Positions 17,882 to 26,722 of a DNA stretch of 64,000 nucleotides are shown here, in pieces. The stretch spans positions 171,685 to 235,684 of the forward strand of contig JAMWDI010000001.1 in the NCBI GenBank assembly GCA_023819375.1. The letters run 5' to 3'. The notes under the pieces are model-generated. The model searched no databases. It had not been told where the DNA came from and saw nothing but the letters and a program-made list of their open reading frames with translations. Origin of the DNA: Candidatus Omnitrophota bacterium. GTDB lineage: Bacteria > Ratteibacteria > UBA8468 > B48-G9 > JAFGKM01. The position numbers and the translations under genes were made by a program. The first letter of the stretch is position 1; every line of letters begins with the position of its first letter.

Positions 17882-18775
17882 TCAAAAATGGGAAAATCCT
17901 CTATCTTTAATTTCCATAATTTTATCTTTGTAAACACCAATATATTTTTTCTCCTTTATAATTTCTCCAATTCGTGTAATTTTCAAATTTCCTATTTTTT
18001 CAGGGATTTTTTCTTTTTTATCTGCAGTAAATAAAATTTCATAATCCTCACCATCATTTAAGGCATGTTCTATTGCTTCAATTTCACTTTTACTTATTTT
18101 TTTTGCATCAGAAGAAACAGGTAATTTTTCCAAATAAATCCTAAATCCAACATTATTATTTTCTACAAGTTTGATTAAATCGGATGAAAGTCCATCAGAT
18201 ATATCAATCATACTTGTAATTTCATATTTTTTAATCAATCTTCTTATCTCAAATAGAGGTGGTTTAAGATTATATATTTTTCTAATTTGCGAAGCACCAA
18301 GAAATCCAGTCACATAGATAAAATCACCAACTTTAGCACCACTTCTTGTTTTCAAGTATTTTTTTTCAACAATACCAATCATAAAAATATCAACAAATGA
18401 TACTTCCGATTTTGTCAAATTCCCACCTATAATTTCAAATTTATATTTTTTGCTCATCTCTTTAATTCCTTTTGTTAAATCTTCAATAATTTTAAAGTTT
18501 GGTTCTGAAAGACCAAGAGAAACCAAGGCAAATTTAGGTTTTCCTCCCATTGCAGTTATATCACTTAAATTTACACATATGGCTTTTTTGCCTATTTGAT
18601 ACCAATTATATTTTTTTCTCTCAAAATGAACATTTTCAACAAGACAATCAGTTGTCAAAATGAAATAATAATTTTTTGAATACTCAATTACTGCACAATC
18701 ATCTCCTATTCCAAGTATTGCTTCTTTTTTTTTGAAATTTCGTTTCAAAAAATCAACTATTTCTTTTTCATTCAT
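17882..18775 (-). CDS. thiL: Thiamine-monophosphate kinase
   Basis: Phosphorylates thiamine monophosphate to thiamine diphosphate, the active cofactor. The 297-residue PurM/ThiL-fold protein has GIGDDCAVI, TTDCLVENVHF, NLSDITAMGG, the glycine-rich IIGGNLTKS and MIDISDGLSSDL, which together form the ATP and Mg sites. The start overlaps the glycerol-1-phosphate dehydrogenase stop by 4 bases. No other thiamine genes and no TPP riboswitch are visible in the neighbourhood. Confidence 0.94.
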   Translation of the reverse strand: MNEKEIVDFLKRNFKKKEAILGIGDDCAVIEYSKNYYFILTTDCLVENVHFERKKYNWYQIGKKAICVNLSDITAMGGKPKFALVSLGLSEPNFKIIEDLTKGIKEMSKKYKFEIIGGNLTKSEVSFVDIFMIGIVEKKYLKTRSGAKVGDFIYVTGFLGASQIRKIYNLKPPLFEIRRLIKKYEITSMIDISDGLSSDLIKLVENNNVGFRIYLEKLPVSSDAKKISKSEIEAIEHALNDGEDYEILFTADKKEKIPEKIGNLKITRIGEIIKEKKYIGVYKDKIMEIKDRGFSHF

Positions 18776-20106
18776 TTTTCCATATAATTCTCAATTACTT
18801 CATAAAGAATTCCAATTTCATCAGCAATATCTAAAATAGTTATTCTTTCTCTTATAAATCTTGAAAGTTCAAGAGTATCATAAATAAGATTTTTGTTATC
18901 ACAGATTTGTTTTAAATGATAAGGACATCTTGCGTTTTCTAAAATTTTCTTGATTTTTTCAGAAGAATTTACAATAGAAAAACAATCCTTTTTAATTTTT
19001 TCCCAATTTTCAGGTAATTTCCTTTTTATTTCCTTCAAAAGTTTTAACTTATTTTTAAATATCTTTTCTAAATGTTCTTTACTTAGAAAAAATAAATTAA
19101 CCAATTTTTCCAGTTTCTTATCATAATCAATTTTTCTTTCCAATAATCTTTTTTCTATATCAAACCTTTCAATTTTTCTCAATTTTTCATAAATTAAAGA
19201 ACTAAAAAAAACCCCTGTCCCTACTTGTAATCCATGATAATCAAAGGGTTCCATTTTCTTTTGGGACGTATACATATCAAGAAAATGAGAAATTAAATGT
19301 TCACCACCAGAAGCAGGAGACGAAGAACCTGCTATTATCATTGAAATTCCACCAAAATTGAGTCCTTCCATTAAGTTCTGTATAGTTTTAACATCCCTTT
19401 TCAAAATTTTTTCGCCTTTATTTATATATTTTTTCTCTGCTTTATTTACAATTTTTAATGGTAAGGAGCAGTAATTTTCATTAGTTAGTATTGAAGATAT
19501 TTTCCAATCAGCATTTGCAAATCCTTTTGCAAGCGAATCAGCAAATCCAGATTTTATAAGTTCAATAGGTGCCTGTGATATTACCATTTTATCTATATAA
19601 ACATATTCAGGTGGTTTCACTGGAACTGTAATTTTAATTCCATCTTTAATATAAGCAGATACAGGAGAAGTGTAACCATTCATTGATGGAGCAGTTGGAA
19701 AAGAAATTACAGGAATTTTTTCAATATATCCTGCCAGTTTCCCAAGATCTGTAATGGTTCCACTTCCAACAGTTAAAATTAAATTTTTTCCGTCAAGATT
19801 TTTGTAAATTTCTTCAAGATATTCATATCTTGCAGTTACTCTATTTTCATTTTTTGGTGTTAAAACGCAAGAAGTTGTTATAAAATCTCTTAATTCTCTT
19901 TTTATCTTTTCCCCATATATTTCCCAGATTATATTATCGCATAAAAGAAGTACTTTCTTTTTATCATTTTTAAATTTTTTTCTGATAAAACTTCCTATTT
20001 CTTCTAAATTTCCATATTCAATACCTTTAATATCTATTCTATGGACTCTTCCACAATCTTCACATTTAAATTTTTTCCCCAGTATATTTTCTATTTCAAA
20101 AACCAT
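18772..20106 (-). CDS. sn-Glycerol-1-phosphate dehydrogenase (AraM/EgsA-like)
   Basis: 444-residue iron-containing alcohol dehydrogenase-fold protein that resembles bacterial AraM and archaeal EgsA, which reduce dihydroxyacetone phosphate to sn-glycerol-1-phosphate. The NAD motif VGSGTITDLGK and TAPSMNGYTSP are visible, as are metal ligands D190 (GFADSLAK), H270 (GGEHLISH) and H291 (DYHGLQVG). The N terminus has an extra CEDCGRVH segment and the C-terminal region is longer than in archaeal enzymes, as in AraM. Glycerol dehydrogenase-like specificity cannot be wholly excluded. It is coupled by overlap to thiL; gpsA lies about 5 kb upstream in the same run. Confidence 0.85.
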   Translation of the reverse strand: MVFEIENILGKKFKCEDCGRVHRIDIKGIEYGNLEEIGSFIRKKFKNDKKKVLLLCDNIIWEIYGEKIKRELRDFITTSCVLTPKNENRVTARYEYLEEIYKNLDGKNLILTVGSGTITDLGKLAGYIEKIPVISFPTAPSMNGYTSPVSAYIKDGIKITVPVKPPEYVYIDKMVISQAPIELIKSGFADSLAKGFANADWKISSILTNENYCSLPLKIVNKAEKKYINKGEKILKRDVKTIQNLMEGLNFGGISMIIAGSSSPASGGEHLISHFLDMYTSQKKMEPFDYHGLQVGTGVFFSSLIYEKLRKIERFDIEKRLLERKIDYDKKLEKLVNLFFLSKEHLEKIFKNKLKLLKEIKRKLPENWEKIKKDCFSIVNSSEKIKKILENARCPYHLKQICDNKNLIYDTLELSRFIRERITILDIADEIGILYEVIENYMEK

Positions 20107-20802
20107 TTATTTTAATTTCTTAAGAATTTTATAAAATTCTTGAGCATTTGAAAGCATATTATGGTTATTATTAAAATAAACAAAAATCCTTTCAGGTTTT
20201 AAAAGTTTAATTTTTGCCACAATTTCTTCAAACTCTTCTTTTGTATAATTATGTGAATACCAACCTGTTCTGCCATGAAATCTCAAATAAATTGTTTCAT
20301 TTGTTTTAACTATAAAGGATCTTATTTCAGGACTATCAACACTAACAAAAACAAGACCAATTTTTTCAATTTTTTTAACCCATTCTTCTGAAAACCAACT
20401 TTTATGTCTAAATTCAATAGCAAACCTTTCTTTATCCTTTAAATCTGAAAAAAAATCTCCAACTCTATCAAAAAATTCTGTTGAGAAAGAAGGAGGCATC
20501 TGGAATAAATAAAAAACTATTTTTTCCTTAAGAGGAGAAAATAAGTTTTCAAAATCTTTCCAGACATCTTTACTTTCTCCACTTAATTTAAATAGATGTG
20601 TTATTTTTCTATGAACTTTTATTGAAAAACATATATTTTCTGATTTATTTGCCCAGCCTTTTATTTGGTTTGGATAAGGAAATCTATAAAAAGAAGAGTT
20701 TAATTCAACTGAATTTAATTTTGAATTTTCAACATACCATTCAAAACTTCTTCCTTCATTCCAACTGTAAAGCCATCCACTTGTTCCAACATAAATTTTC
20801 AT
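20107..20802 (-). CDS. DUF72 (YecE-like) protein
   Basis: 231-residue TIM-barrel protein of the DUF72/YecE family. It starts with the typical VGTSGWLYSW and carries NSVELNSSFYRFP, FSIKVHRKITH, RFAIEFRHKSW and TIYLRFHGRTGWY. Conserved acidic and His residues suggest an enzymatic or metal-binding site, but the family has no firmly established biochemical role. It overlaps argG by 4 bases upstream and ends one base before the glycerol-1-phosphate dehydrogenase start. Confidence 0.9.
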   Translation of the reverse strand: MKIYVGTSGWLYSWNEGRSFEWYVENSKLNSVELNSSFYRFPYPNQIKGWANKSENICFSIKVHRKITHLFKLSGESKDVWKDFENLFSPLKEKIVFYLFQMPPSFSTEFFDRVGDFFSDLKDKERFAIEFRHKSWFSEEWVKKIEKIGLVFVSVDSPEIRSFIVKTNETIYLRFHGRTGWYSHNYTKEEFEEIVAKIKLLKPERIFVYFNNNHNMLSNAQEFYKILKKLK

Positions 20803-21995
20803 TCTCCTTTACTCCTTTCCCCCTCAAGTTTTGAAGGTAAGCCAAATATTTCTATAAAACCAGTAGATGCTTTATGGTCAAAAATATCTCCATGCGAATA
20901 AGTAGCAAGTTTTTCCTTATAAAGTGAATATGGCGATTCCCTACCAACAACTGTACAATTTCCTTTATAAAGTTTCAATTTTACTGTCCCAGTTACATAT
21001 TTCTGTGTCTCTTCAATAAATTTATCAAGACATATTCTTAAATGAGAAAACCACTGACCAAAATATATAATTTGGGAATATTTTATAGAAACAAGTTTTT
21101 TAAATTCATATAAATCTCTTGAAAAGACAAGTTTTTCAAGTTCAGAGTGGGCTGTATGTAATATAACTGCTGCCGGTGCTTCATATACTTCTCTTGATTT
21201 TATACCAATCACTCTATCTTCAATCATATCAATTCTTCCTATACCATGTTTGGCCCCTATTTCTGCTACTTTTTCAATAATTTTTATTTGATCCATCCTT
21301 TTTCCATTTAAAGAAACAAAAATACCTTTTTCAAAACCAATTTCAATATATTCACCTTTTTCAGGTGCCTTTTCAGGAGAATTTGTAATCTGAAAAGCAT
21401 CTTCAGGTGGTTCCTGCCATGGATCTTCTAAAACTCCGCATTCAATAGAAATTCCCCATAAATTTTCATCTATACTATATGGTTTTTCTTTAGAAACACT
21501 TATTGGTATTCCTTTTTTCCGAGCATATTCTATTTCTTCTTCTCTGGATTTAAATTCCCATTCTCTTAAAGGAGCAATAATTTTTATTTCAGGTGCAAGA
21601 TATTTGAATGTTAACTCAAATCTTATCTGATCATTTCCTTTACCTGTACAGCCATGACTTACAGCATCTGCTTTTTCTTTTTTTGCAATTTTTATAACAC
21701 TTTCTGCTATTAATGGTCTTGAAAGGGCGGTTGCAAGAGGATATTTATCTTGATAGATAGCGCCAGCCTTCAAAGCAGGGATAATATACTCGTTAACAAA
21801 TTTTTCTCTTAAATCTTCATAATAAAATTTCTTTGCTCCTGCTTTTATGGCTCTTTCTTCAAGGATATCTGGTGATTCTATTTTCTGTCCTATATTTGAA
21901 GTATAAGCGATAACCTCTGCATTATATTTTTCTCTCAAATAACTAATTGCAACTGATGTATCAAGACCTCCAGAATACGCAATAACTATTTTCAT
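20799..21995 (-). CDS. argG: Argininosuccinate synthase
   Basis: Joins citrulline and aspartate with ATP in arginine biosynthesis. The 398-residue product has the N-type PP-loop AYSGGLDTS (6-14), SHGCTGKGNDQ, and the ENLWGISIECG and GIGRIDMIEDR blocks. Length is normal for the family. It lies two genes downstream of the argA-like acetyltransferase in the same run, while argC is about 40 kb away in this window, so arginine genes are dispersed rather than in one operon. Confidence 0.96.
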   Translation of the reverse strand: MKIVIAYSGGLDTSVAISYLREKYNAEVIAYTSNIGQKIESPDILEERAIKAGAKKFYYEDLREKFVNEYIIPALKAGAIYQDKYPLATALSRPLIAESVIKIAKKEKADAVSHGCTGKGNDQIRFELTFKYLAPEIKIIAPLREWEFKSREEEIEYARKKGIPISVSKEKPYSIDENLWGISIECGVLEDPWQEPPEDAFQITNSPEKAPEKGEYIEIGFEKGIFVSLNGKRMDQIKIIEKVAEIGAKHGIGRIDMIEDRVIGIKSREVYEAPAAVILHTAHSELEKLVFSRDLYEFKKLVSIKYSQIIYFGQWFSHLRICLDKFIEETQKYVTGTVKLKLYKGNCTVVGRESPYSLYKEKLATYSHGDIFDHKASTGFIEIFGLPSKLEGERSKGE

Positions 21996-22007
21996 TTTTC
22001 TCTCCTT

Positions 22008-23114
22008 TTAAAAAAATTTTTCTTCTCTAAGTTTCTTTAACAATTTTACCCTATCTATTACTAAAGCACCAAATCCATTAGAGACTGCAGTGAAATTAAA
22101 TAAAATTTTAAGTGTAGGGTTTAAAGCAAACAAATTAAAAATTAAAATCCCTAATATAATTGATATGATCCAGATTAATTTTGAATCTTTAAATTTAAAA
22201 AATATTTTTCTAGCAAGATAAATAAAAATAAAACCTCTTGAGACATATAAAGCAGAAAGAAATAATGAAAGTATGATTACACCCACTGGAACTCCGATAA
22301 CAATGATAAGCAAGAAAAAAATAAGCAAACTTATAAGTAATATAAAAAGAAGCCCAAGAAAAAAGGATTTTATAAATTTTTTTCCAGATGTATTTACTGT
22401 GGATTGAAATAGATTAGGAGCAAAAATTAAAAGTAAAATATGTGGAAGTAGAAGTGAAAAAATAGAGTAAAAAAATCTAAATTTTTTTAAAATTAACAAT
22501 TTTTCAAAAAATTTTTCTCCATATGGTTTTTTTTGTTGTATTTTTCCTTTTATTTCCACTTCTTTATAAAAAATGGGGGATGAAGAATAATAGGTCAAAT
22601 TTCCTAATATTTTACTTCCTTCTTCAATCTTAATTCTCTTGCCATGTATAATTACATCTGAAAAAACTCCTGAAATTTTTACTTCTTCTCCATAAAAAAA
22701 ACTTTTTCCTAAAACATTAACGTTTTTAAGATCAATCTTATTTGCTACAACCCTCAAGTTTCCATTTATTTTAGAATTTTCAATAAATAAATTTCTTGCT
22801 AAGCAGGTAAAACTATTTCCCACCTTTCCTTTAAAATAAACTTTATTTCCTATAGAGTAAAAATCACCCTCTATAATGGATTCAATTTCTTGATTTAAAG
22901 AAGCACATAAAAAATCTCCTTCTATTTGAAAATTACCTTTTATATTTTTTACCAGCCCAAAAAATTCATTTTTAAGGTTTCCATTCAAAAATAGGTTTTC
23001 TCCAATCGCAAAAATTTCTTCTTTAGCACCATTTATTTTTATTTCATCATTTATAAATATTTTAGAAAAAGAAAAAAGTGATGAAATGAAGAAAAAAAAC
23101 AAAGTTTTTTTCAT
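22008..23114 (-). CDS. Bactofilin/polymer-forming-domain membrane protein
   Basis: 368 residues. A signal peptide (about 1-18) is followed by about 170 residues of short repeating beta strands such as LFLNGNLKNE, GNFQIEGDF and SKINGNLRVVANKI, the periodic G-N/K-hydrophobic pattern of bactofilin-like right-handed beta helices. From about 205 onward there are four or five membrane helices and a basic C-terminal tail. A secreted beta-helix joined to an integral membrane domain resembles 'polymer-forming cytoskeletal protein' membrane variants of unknown role; a cell-envelope scaffold is inference. It sits between argG and the argA-like gene, overlapping the latter by 4 bases. Confidence 0.75.
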   Translation of the reverse strand: MKKTLFFFFISSLFSFSKIFINDEIKINGAKEEIFAIGENLFLNGNLKNEFFGLVKNIKGNFQIEGDFLCASLNQEIESIIEGDFYSIGNKVYFKGKVGNSFTCLARNLFIENSKINGNLRVVANKIDLKNVNVLGKSFFYGEEVKISGVFSDVIIHGKRIKIEEGSKILGNLTYYSSSPIFYKEVEIKGKIQQKKPYGEKFFEKLLILKKFRFFYSIFSLLLPHILLLIFAPNLFQSTVNTSGKKFIKSFFLGLLFILLISLLIFFLLIIVIGVPVGVIILSLFLSALYVSRGFIFIYLARKIFFKFKDSKLIWIISIILGILIFNLFALNPTLKILFNFTAVSNGFGALVIDRVKLLKKLREEKFF

Positions 23115-23587
23115 TTTTTAATTATTTTCATCAAGGCAATTTCATCACATCTCGGAAATTTAGGACAATTAATACAATCAACCCAAATTTTATGTGGTAA
23201 TCTTGTTTTTGGCACTCTGTGAAAACCAAATTTTTCAAAAAATTCAGAATTATAAGTAAGAACAAAAACTTTTTCAACTCCAAGTTTTTTCGCTTCTTTC
23301 AATAATTTTTCAATTAATTTTCTTCCATATCCTTTTTTTTGAAAAGATTCTTTAATTGCAACAGATCTTATTTCTGCGAGATCTTTCCATATAATTTTCA
23401 AAGACCCGCAACCAATAATTTTCCCATTTTTTTCTATTACATAAAAATCTCTTATTCTTTCATAGATCTGATTTAATGAAAGGGGTAACATCTTGCCTTG
23501 AGATGCAAAACTATTTACTATTTTTCTTATTGAATTTACATCTTTTAACTTTCCTTTTCTTATTATTATCTCTTCTTTTTCTTTCAT
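23111..23587 (-). CDS. argA: N-acetylglutamate synthase-like GNAT acetyltransferase
   Basis: 158-residue GNAT protein of the short, stand-alone ArgA type. It has LPLSLNQIYERIRDFYV (the ArgA substrate loop), the acetyl-CoA loop QKKGYGRKL, and a Cys-rich tail CINCPKFPRCDEIAL that recurs in this branch. It probably acetylates glutamate to start arginine synthesis, which fits argG nearby and argC elsewhere in the window. The amino-acid kinase domain of E. coli ArgA is absent, so feedback control would differ. It overlaps purN and the bactofilin-like gene by 4 bases each. The symbol is assigned by family resemblance. Confidence 0.8.
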   Translation of the reverse strand: MKEKEEIIIRKGKLKDVNSIRKIVNSFASQGKMLPLSLNQIYERIRDFYVIEKNGKIIGCGSLKIIWKDLAEIRSVAIKESFQKKGYGRKLIEKLLKEAKKLGVEKVFVLTYNSEFFEKFGFHRVPKTRLPHKIWVDCINCPKFPRCDEIALMKIIKK

Positions 23588-24192
23588 TTTATAATAACCT
23601 TCCTACCTGAAATACTAACTCTACCCTCATAAATCAATCTTATTGCAAGTGGATAAATAATGTGCTCCTTCTCTTGAATTCTTTTATGGAGGGTTTCAGG
23701 TGTATCATCGGGAAGAACAGGAACAACTGCTTGTAAAATAATAGGACCTGTATCTATACCTTCGTTAACAAAGTGAACTGTACAACCCGTAAATTTTACT
23801 CCATATTCCAGGGCTTGTTTCCATGCTTCAAGTCCAGGGAAAGCAGGTAAAAGTGAGGGATGAATATTTATTATTTTATTCGGAAAACTCCTCAAAAAAG
23901 TTGATTTTAAAACTCTCATAAAACCAGCAAGACAAACAAGTTCAACTTTGTTCTCTTTTAAAACCTCTACGTATTTTTTTTCTATTTCTCTCCCTAAAAT
24001 TGTTTTATACTTTTCACACGGAATACAAACTGCTTTTATCCCTTCTTTTTTTGCTCTTTCAAGAGCATACGCATTGGGATTGTCACTTATAACAACTCCT
24101 ATTTTTATTGGTAAATTTTCTTGTTTAATATAATCAATAATTGCTTGTAAATTTGTCCCTTTCCCTGAAGCAAGAACTCCTATTGTAAACAT
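23584..24192 (-). CDS. purN: Phosphoribosylglycinamide formyltransferase
   Basis: Transfers a formyl group from 10-formyltetrahydrofolate to GAR in de novo purine synthesis. The 202-residue product has LASGKGTNLQAI (phosphate loop), LAGFMRVL, the catalytic NIHPSLLPAFPG (Asn, His) and EGIDTGPII (Asp). Length is standard. Its start overlaps the MerR gene by 13 bases and its end overlaps the argA-like gene by 4. purM is about 7 kb away in the window on the other strand. Confidence 0.96.
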   Translation of the reverse strand: MFTIGVLASGKGTNLQAIIDYIKQENLPIKIGVVISDNPNAYALERAKKEGIKAVCIPCEKYKTILGREIEKKYVEVLKENKVELVCLAGFMRVLKSTFLRSFPNKIINIHPSLLPAFPGLEAWKQALEYGVKFTGCTVHFVNEGIDTGPIILQAVVPVLPDDTPETLHKRIQEKEHIIYPLAIRLIYEGRVSISGRKVIIK

Positions 24193-24488
24193 TTTTTTAT
24201 CTCCTCTATTTTCTTAAGCATTTTTTTTAATAATTTAACATATTCTTTTCTATCTTCCAATTTTTTTTCTCTCAATTTCCTTTTAACCCCTTTAATTTTC
24301 ATTCCGTCCTTATAAATCAAGTTCTTAATATTCCTTAACATTTCTATATCATTTTGGGTATAAATTCTATTCCCTTTTTGGTCTCTCATTATTTTAAAAT
24401 TCAATTCTTTTTCCCAGTATCTCAATATATGGGCAGGAATATCAAGTAATTTTGAAACTTCTCTTATATAATAAAATTTTTCTTTCAT
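24180..24488 (-). CDS. Small MerR-family transcriptional regulator
   Basis: 102-residue DNA-binding protein. A MerR winged helix-turn-helix occupies about residues 5-75 (FYYIREVSKLLDIPAHILRYWEKE, split as YIREVSKLL and ILRYWE), and a short basic coiled-coil tail (about 75-102) follows. There is no effector-binding domain, as in the MlrA/short MerR proteins often found next to ihf or pheT genes. Overlaps with gpsA (4 bases) and purN (13 bases) place it inside the metabolic run. The target is unknown; no MerR-type spaced -35/-10 palindrome was recognised upstream. Confidence 0.85.
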   Translation of the reverse strand: MKEKFYYIREVSKLLDIPAHILRYWEKELNFKIMRDQKGNRIYTQNDIEMLRNIKNLIYKDGMKIKGVKRKLREKKLEDRKEYVKLLKKMLKKIEEIKKCLQ

Positions 24489-25471
24489 TCTTTTTTCAAT
24501 TCTCTAACCATTAATTTTTTAATCTCTTCTTTTGGACAACTCCCTTCATATAAAATTCTATAAATTGATTCTACAATAGGCAACTCAACATTATATTTTT
24601 TTGAAATATTATAAAAGGCATTTGTCGTTGGAATCCCCTCAATAACCATTTTTGATATTTCAAGGTATTTTTCCTTTCCTATCTTTACAATCCCTTCTCC
24701 AAAAGATCTATTTCTACTATACTTACTAAAAGATGTAGTGATAAGATCTCCCAATCCCGAAAGTCCTCTAAATGTTTTTTCTTCTCCCCCAAGAAATACT
24801 CCTATTTTTATCATTTCATTTAAACCACGCGTAAGATAGGCTGCCTTTGTATTTATTCCAAGTTTAAAACCATCTATAATACCCGCTCCTATTGCTATCA
24901 CATTTTTAAATGCACCACCTATTTCAACCCCTATAATATCGTTCGTCGTATAAACTCTAAATTTTTCAGAACTTATCAACTTTTGAATATATTCTGCAAT
25001 TTTTTCATTTTTTGATGCAATAACTGCAGCAGTTGGGCATCCTTTTGCTATTTCCCTTGCAATTGTTGGACCAGAAAGGACCAGAAGTTTCTCATCATCT
25101 ATAAATTCTTTAAATATTTCTGACATTCTTTTACCTGTATTATATTCAAGTCCTTTTGTTCCTATTATAACAGGTTGTTTTTTATAATGATTTTTAAGCA
25201 ATTCAACAGTTTTTCTAAAAAATGAAGACCTTACTGTTATAAAAATTATTTCAGAATTCACTACAACTTCTTCAAGTGAATTTGATATATTTATTTCTTT
25301 TGGTATTTTTATACCCTTAAAATATTCTACGTTTTCTCTCTTTTTTACCAATATCTCATAATTTTCTCTTAGTGGTTCCCAAAGAAAAATTTTATACTTT
25401 AATCTATAAAAAAGTATTGCAAGAGAAATTCCCCAACCCCCACTACCTAAGATACCTATTTTTTCTCCCAT
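24485..25471 (-). CDS. gpsA: NAD(P)-dependent glycerol-3-phosphate dehydrogenase
   Basis: Reduces dihydroxyacetone phosphate to sn-glycerol-3-phosphate for phospholipid synthesis. The 328-residue product has the nucleotide fold ILGSGGWG (about 7-14), the catalytic-region VLSGPTIA and EIGGAFKNVIAIGAGI (Lys), and LSGLGDLITT. It overlaps plsY, which uses its product, by 16 bases upstream. Together with the AraM-like enzyme at 18772 the cell encodes both stereospecific routes to glycerol phosphate. Confidence 0.96.
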   Translation of the reverse strand: MGEKIGILGSGGWGISLAILFYRLKYKIFLWEPLRENYEILVKKRENVEYFKGIKIPKEINISNSLEEVVVNSEIIFITVRSSFFRKTVELLKNHYKKQPVIIGTKGLEYNTGKRMSEIFKEFIDDEKLLVLSGPTIAREIAKGCPTAAVIASKNEKIAEYIQKLISSEKFRVYTTNDIIGVEIGGAFKNVIAIGAGIIDGFKLGINTKAAYLTRGLNEMIKIGVFLGGEEKTFRGLSGLGDLITTSFSKYSRNRSFGEGIVKIGKEKYLEISKMVIEGIPTTNAFYNISKKYNVELPIVESIYRILYEGSCPKEEIKKLMVRELKKE

Positions 25472-26058
25472 GGAAGTGTAATTCTGTTTTCTTTTCTTTT
25501 TAAAAGACGTTTTATATTTTCTCTGTGAGTAAAAATAATAAAGACAAAAATTAAAACACTTATAGAAAAAAGAAATCTATTATCTGTATAAAAATAAATA
25601 ACAAAAATCGGTAGAAAAAAAGAACCCAAAATTGAACCAAGAGAAACAAATCTTGTAGTCAAAACTACAATTAACCATATTAAAAAAGAAAATAAAGCAG
25701 GCAATGGCAAAAGTCCAACTAAAACTCCGAAACTTGTTGCCACTCCTTTGCCACCCTTACCTTTTAAGAAAATTGAAAAAGAATGCCCCACAATCGAAAA
25801 TAATCCACCCACAAATATTAAAGGTATTGAATATTTTAAAATCTTTCCTAAAAAAACAGGGAAAAAACCTTTCAATATATCAAAAATTAAAACAGGAAAG
25901 CCTAATTTCCAGCCACAAACTCTATAAACATTTGTCGCTCCAATATTCCCACTTCCATATTTTCTAATATCTATACCTTTAACAGTTTTACATAAAAGAT
26001 AACCAAACGGAATACTTCCAATTAAATAACTTAAAATAAAATAAAAAATTTTTTCCAC
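25456..26058 (-). CDS. plsY: Acyl-phosphate:glycerol-3-phosphate acyltransferase
   Basis: Integral membrane enzyme that acylates position 1 of glycerol-3-phosphate from acyl-phosphate. It has about 200 residues and five or so membrane helices. The three PlsY motifs are visible: SGNIGATNVYR, GHSFSIFLKGKGGKGVATS, and a C-terminal THRENIKRLLKRKEN. The start is uncertain: a GTG at 26058 lies directly after the upstream stop, while a TTG at 26070 would overlap it; neither has a clear ribosome-binding site. Adjacent gpsA supplies the substrate. No plsX is in the window. Confidence 0.93.
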   Translation of the reverse strand: MEKIFYFILSYLIGSIPFGYLLCKTVKGIDIRKYGSGNIGATNVYRVCGWKLGFPVLIFDILKGFFPVFLGKILKYSIPLIFVGGLFSIVGHSFSIFLKGKGGKGVATSFGVLVGLLPLPALFSFLIWLIVVLTTRFVSLGSILGSFFLPIFVIYFYTDNRFLFSISVLIFVFIIFTHRENIKRLLKRKENRITLPWEKK

Positions 26059-26059
26059 A

Positions 26060-26698
26060 TTATAAACCAAGAAGTTCTTTTACTTTATCAACAGCACTTG
26101 CAGCATCAGGAGCATAACCATCTGCACCAATTTCATCTGCAAATTCTTGTGTTACTGGAGCACCACCTATTATTACTTTTACACTATCTCTTACTCCTTC
26201 TCTTTTTAAAACTTCAATTGTTTCCTTCATTTGTATCATAGTTGTTGTTAGAAGAGCACTCATCCCTATTACTTTTGCACCACTTCTTGCTGCCTCAACA
26301 AATTTTTCAGGAGGGACATCAATACCAAGATCAACAACTTCAAAACCTGCTCCTTTCCACATCATAACTACAAGATTTTTACCTATATCATGCAAGTCTC
26401 CTTTAACTGTTCCAATTGCAAGTTTTGCAATTGGTTTTATTCCTGCTTGCACAATTAATGGCTCAAGTAAACTCATGCCTTTATTCATAGCCCTTGCCGC
26501 TATTAAAACTTCAGGAACATAATATTCATTATTTTTAAATTTTTCTCCAACGACATTCATACCTGCAATCAATCCTTCATTAAGTATTTTTTCAACAGGA
26601 ACTTTTTCTTCAATTGCTTTGCTTACCAGTTCTTCTGTTTTCTTCATATCCCCTTTAATTATTGCCTCTTTAATTTCACTAACCAAATTATCCGCCAT
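26060..26698 (-). CDS. Corrinoid (cobalamin-binding) methyl-carrier protein
   Basis: 212 residues with the two-domain layout of MtaC/MtbC/MttC-type proteins and the corrinoid module of MetH. A helical cap (about 1-85) precedes a Rossmann B12-binding domain with the cobalt-ligand motif DLHDIG (D101-H103-G106), then IGMSALLTTTM and GGAPVT. Such proteins shuttle a methyl group between a substrate-specific methyltransferase and an MtaA- or MtrH-type acceptor enzyme. No MtbB/MttB-like partner is adjacent, so its partners lie elsewhere. It is the first gene of the long minus-strand run, behind an AGGAGG ribosome-binding site. Confidence 0.92.
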   Translation of the reverse strand: MADNLVSEIKEAIIKGDMKKTEELVSKAIEEKVPVEKILNEGLIAGMNVVGEKFKNNEYYVPEVLIAARAMNKGMSLLEPLIVQAGIKPIAKLAIGTVKGDLHDIGKNLVVMMWKGAGFEVVDLGIDVPPEKFVEAARSGAKVIGMSALLTTTMIQMKETIEVLKREGVRDSVKVIIGGAPVTQEFADEIGADGYAPDAASAVDKVKELLGL

Positions 26699-26722
26699 TT
26701 TTTTCCTCCTTTTTGTTTAAAA

